A stretch of 5,715 bases of DNA from UBA6136 sp041178325. Lineage in GTDB: Bacteria; Pseudomonadota; Gammaproteobacteria; Methylococcales; Methylococcaceae. Under the pieces are notes generated by a model. It was not told the DNA's origin. It did no database searches and was given only the letters and a program-made list of their open reading frames with translations. Location of the stretch: the NCBI GenBank assembly GCA_041178325.1, contig JBEGVN010000064.1, positions 1 through 5,715 of the forward strand, given 5' to 3'. Numbering within the stretch: the stretch's first letter is position 1; each line of letters opens with the position of its first letter. Shown piece after piece: positions 4,712-5,715 of the stretch. Position numbers and translations under genes: made by a program.

Positions 4712-5707
4712 CTAGAGGATGGGAAGACAACAATCTTCCCATCGCCAAAGAATATAGATCGTGGGTTGACCGGGAACCAGTATCGGAGGAGATGCGGCCC
4801 ATAGCGCCGTTCCCTCGCCAATGGCATGGTTTCCGGTGAGCTCAGGGTGCGGATAGATCCGGCTCATACGATATTGGGATTTTTGCATCATGGGATTGGG
4901 GATGCCGCCGCACAGCGCAGTATCTCCAGTGGTTTGAAGTCCAAGACCTCTTCGATGGAGAAGTCCTTGATGACGAATCCCGGCAAGGCTCGTCAGCGAG
5001 GGATCCGTTCCGAGGGTCGATCGCATTTGGCCGATCAAAGGGTTCATGAGCCCCCAGCTTCCGGCACACCAAAAGAGCAGATCATTGGGCATTCCAAGTT
5101 GGGCGCTTGCAGCATCGGCCGCGCAGGCAGCAACGGAAAGGGGGGTTCCTGTGAAAAGGGCCTCGGGGCTGTCGAGCCACCCAAGGAGACTCAGGTTCCA
5201 CCCTGGATCCAGTTCCGTGAAGTAGGGTGGGGCACTGTCATTCTGCGCCCGACATGGGGTGTTACCAAAAGGATCCAAGACCGATGCCAAGGGAAAGGGA
5301 TAGCTGTGGACATGAAAAAAGGCATGGCCATGCTCAAGGGGTTTCCCGCTCCCGACCGTTCCCCGAAATAACGCCATTCCAGGGGCTATCGTCATACCAC
5401 CCAAGAGGGGCGAACAGCCCGGGGTCGTCACAACTTCGATCAGTCGGACCGGGTGCCAGGATCCCACGGTAACGCCAATACTTTCGCCATCACAGCTGCA
5501 GAGAGACGATTCCGTGACATTGGCCGGAATCGGCTCAGGAATGCTTGGAACCGTTGCAATACGAAGGGGAAAGAGGCATTCAAAACAATAGCTTGCAATC
5601 AGGCTTTCACCGGTGATCCCCGCATCAACGCAGTCGAGTGAGGCCATGACCGGTCGAATCCACAACAAAAGCCCTATGGATAGTCCGATAGATTTCAGGG
5701 TGGCCAT
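4712..5707 (-). CDS. traU: TraU family conjugal transfer protein (F-type type IV secretion)
   Basis: The 331-residue product is about the length of F-plasmid TraU, a periplasmic protein needed for DNA transfer by F-type systems, where it works with TraW and TrbC in pilus and mating-pore function. Residues 1-22 form a signal peptide (positive K5, hydrophobic 7-16, VMA before the cut). Family features visible in order: CFECLFPLRI (41-50), the SWHPVRLIEVVTTPGCSPLLGG stretch (83-104), HVHSYPFPL (132-140), YFTELDPGWNLSLLGWLDSP (162-181), AACAADAASAQ (193-203), LFWCAGSWGLMNPLIG (211-226), ALCGGIPNPMMQKSQYRMS (264-282). Twelve cysteines imply several disulfides, as expected for TraU. The ATG is 8 nt from the window edge, so its ribosome-binding site and the upstream tra genes, probably traW, are outside. 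The gene ends 2 nt from hsp20 in convergent orientation. Confidence 0.92.
   Translation of the reverse strand: MATLKSIGLSIGLLLWIRPVMASLDCVDAGITGESLIASYCFECLFPLRIATVPSIPEPIPANVTESSLCSCDGESIGVTVGSWHPVRLIEVVTTPGCSPLLGGMTIAPGMALFRGTVGSGKPLEHGHAFFHVHSYPFPLASVLDPFGNTPCRAQNDSAPPYFTELDPGWNLSLLGWLDSPEALFTGTPLSVAACAADAASAQLGMPNDLLFWCAGSWGLMNPLIGQMRSTLGTDPSLTSLAGIRHQGLLHRRGLGLQTTGDTALCGGIPNPMMQKSQYRMSRIYPHPELTGNHAIGEGTALWAASPPILVPGQPTIYILWRWEDCCLPIL
4718..4743. terminator. Hairpin between convergent hsp20 and traU, possible bidirectional terminator
   Basis: GATGGGAAGA (4718-4727) pairs perfectly with TCTTCCCATC (4734-4743) around a CAACAA loop: a 10-bp stem located 9 nt after the hsp20 stop. It also lies within the last codons of traU on the other strand (residues W323-I330). 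There is no T-tract on either side, so Rho-independent termination is uncertain; RNA 3'-end protection is an alternative role. Confidence 0.5.
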
Positions 5708-5715
5708 TGCCGTAC

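Noticed and set aside
4826..5371. Long + strand open frame of 181 codons inside traU
   Set aside because: It is antisense to a clear TraU gene, has low-complexity, charge-rich composition and no recognisable domain or ribosome-binding site.

Overview
The window is an accessory, mobile stretch of a bacterial genome or plasmid. It reads as four modules: the right end of a TnpB-type transposon inside a broken MscS-like gene (about 1-788), a complete arsenic-resistance operon (994-3358), a noncoding region with origin-like features (about 3395-3912), and a DUF2934/Hsp20 stress pair facing a conjugation gene, traU (3979-5707). The combination of ars genes, an F-type TraU and a moderate base composition fits a Gram-negative environmental bacterium. 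Acidophilic metal-leaching genera such as Leptospirillum or Acidithiobacillus are plausible hosts, but the genus is a guess, because no rRNA or housekeeping gene is present.

Left edge: on the + strand the first 81 bases encode the last 26 residues of a TnpB/OrfB-family RNA-guided nuclease. They are followed by a 20-nt imperfect hairpin and a TCAA right-end signature at 116-119, as in IS200/IS605 elements. The element interrupts an MscS-like gene on the - strand, whose last native codon is at 120-122. The expected TnpB omega RNA would run off the element into that gene, so its guide would be copied from the MscS-like gene.

Arsenic operon: arsR, arsI, arsC and acr3 lie in one direction with gaps of 20, 31 and 13 nt. 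ArsR has a C-terminal cysteine cluster for As(III) sensing. ArsI is a C-As lyase for methylated or aromatic trivalent arsenicals, ArsC reduces arsenate, and Acr3 exports arsenite. Together they handle organic and inorganic arsenic. A 9-bp hairpin follows acr3.

Noncoding region: a 16-bp direct repeat with one mismatch flanks two short inverted repeats. Beyond an A/T-rich tract come three 12-bp tandem units, one carrying a perfect DnaA box (TTATCCACA), plus one inverted box, all enclosed by a 9-bp inverted repeat. This is a candidate replication origin, which is the most interesting unexplained structure in the window.

Right side: a DUF2934 gene with a near-perfect Shine-Dalgarno sequence is followed by an Hsp20 chaperone gene. 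A 14-bp perfect palindrome and a heat-shock-promoter-like sequence lie upstream. Hsp20 converges on traU, and a 10-bp-stem hairpin sits at the junction. TraU implies an F-type conjugation system continuing past the right edge, so the ars and heat-stress genes are probably cargo of a conjugative plasmid or integrative element.
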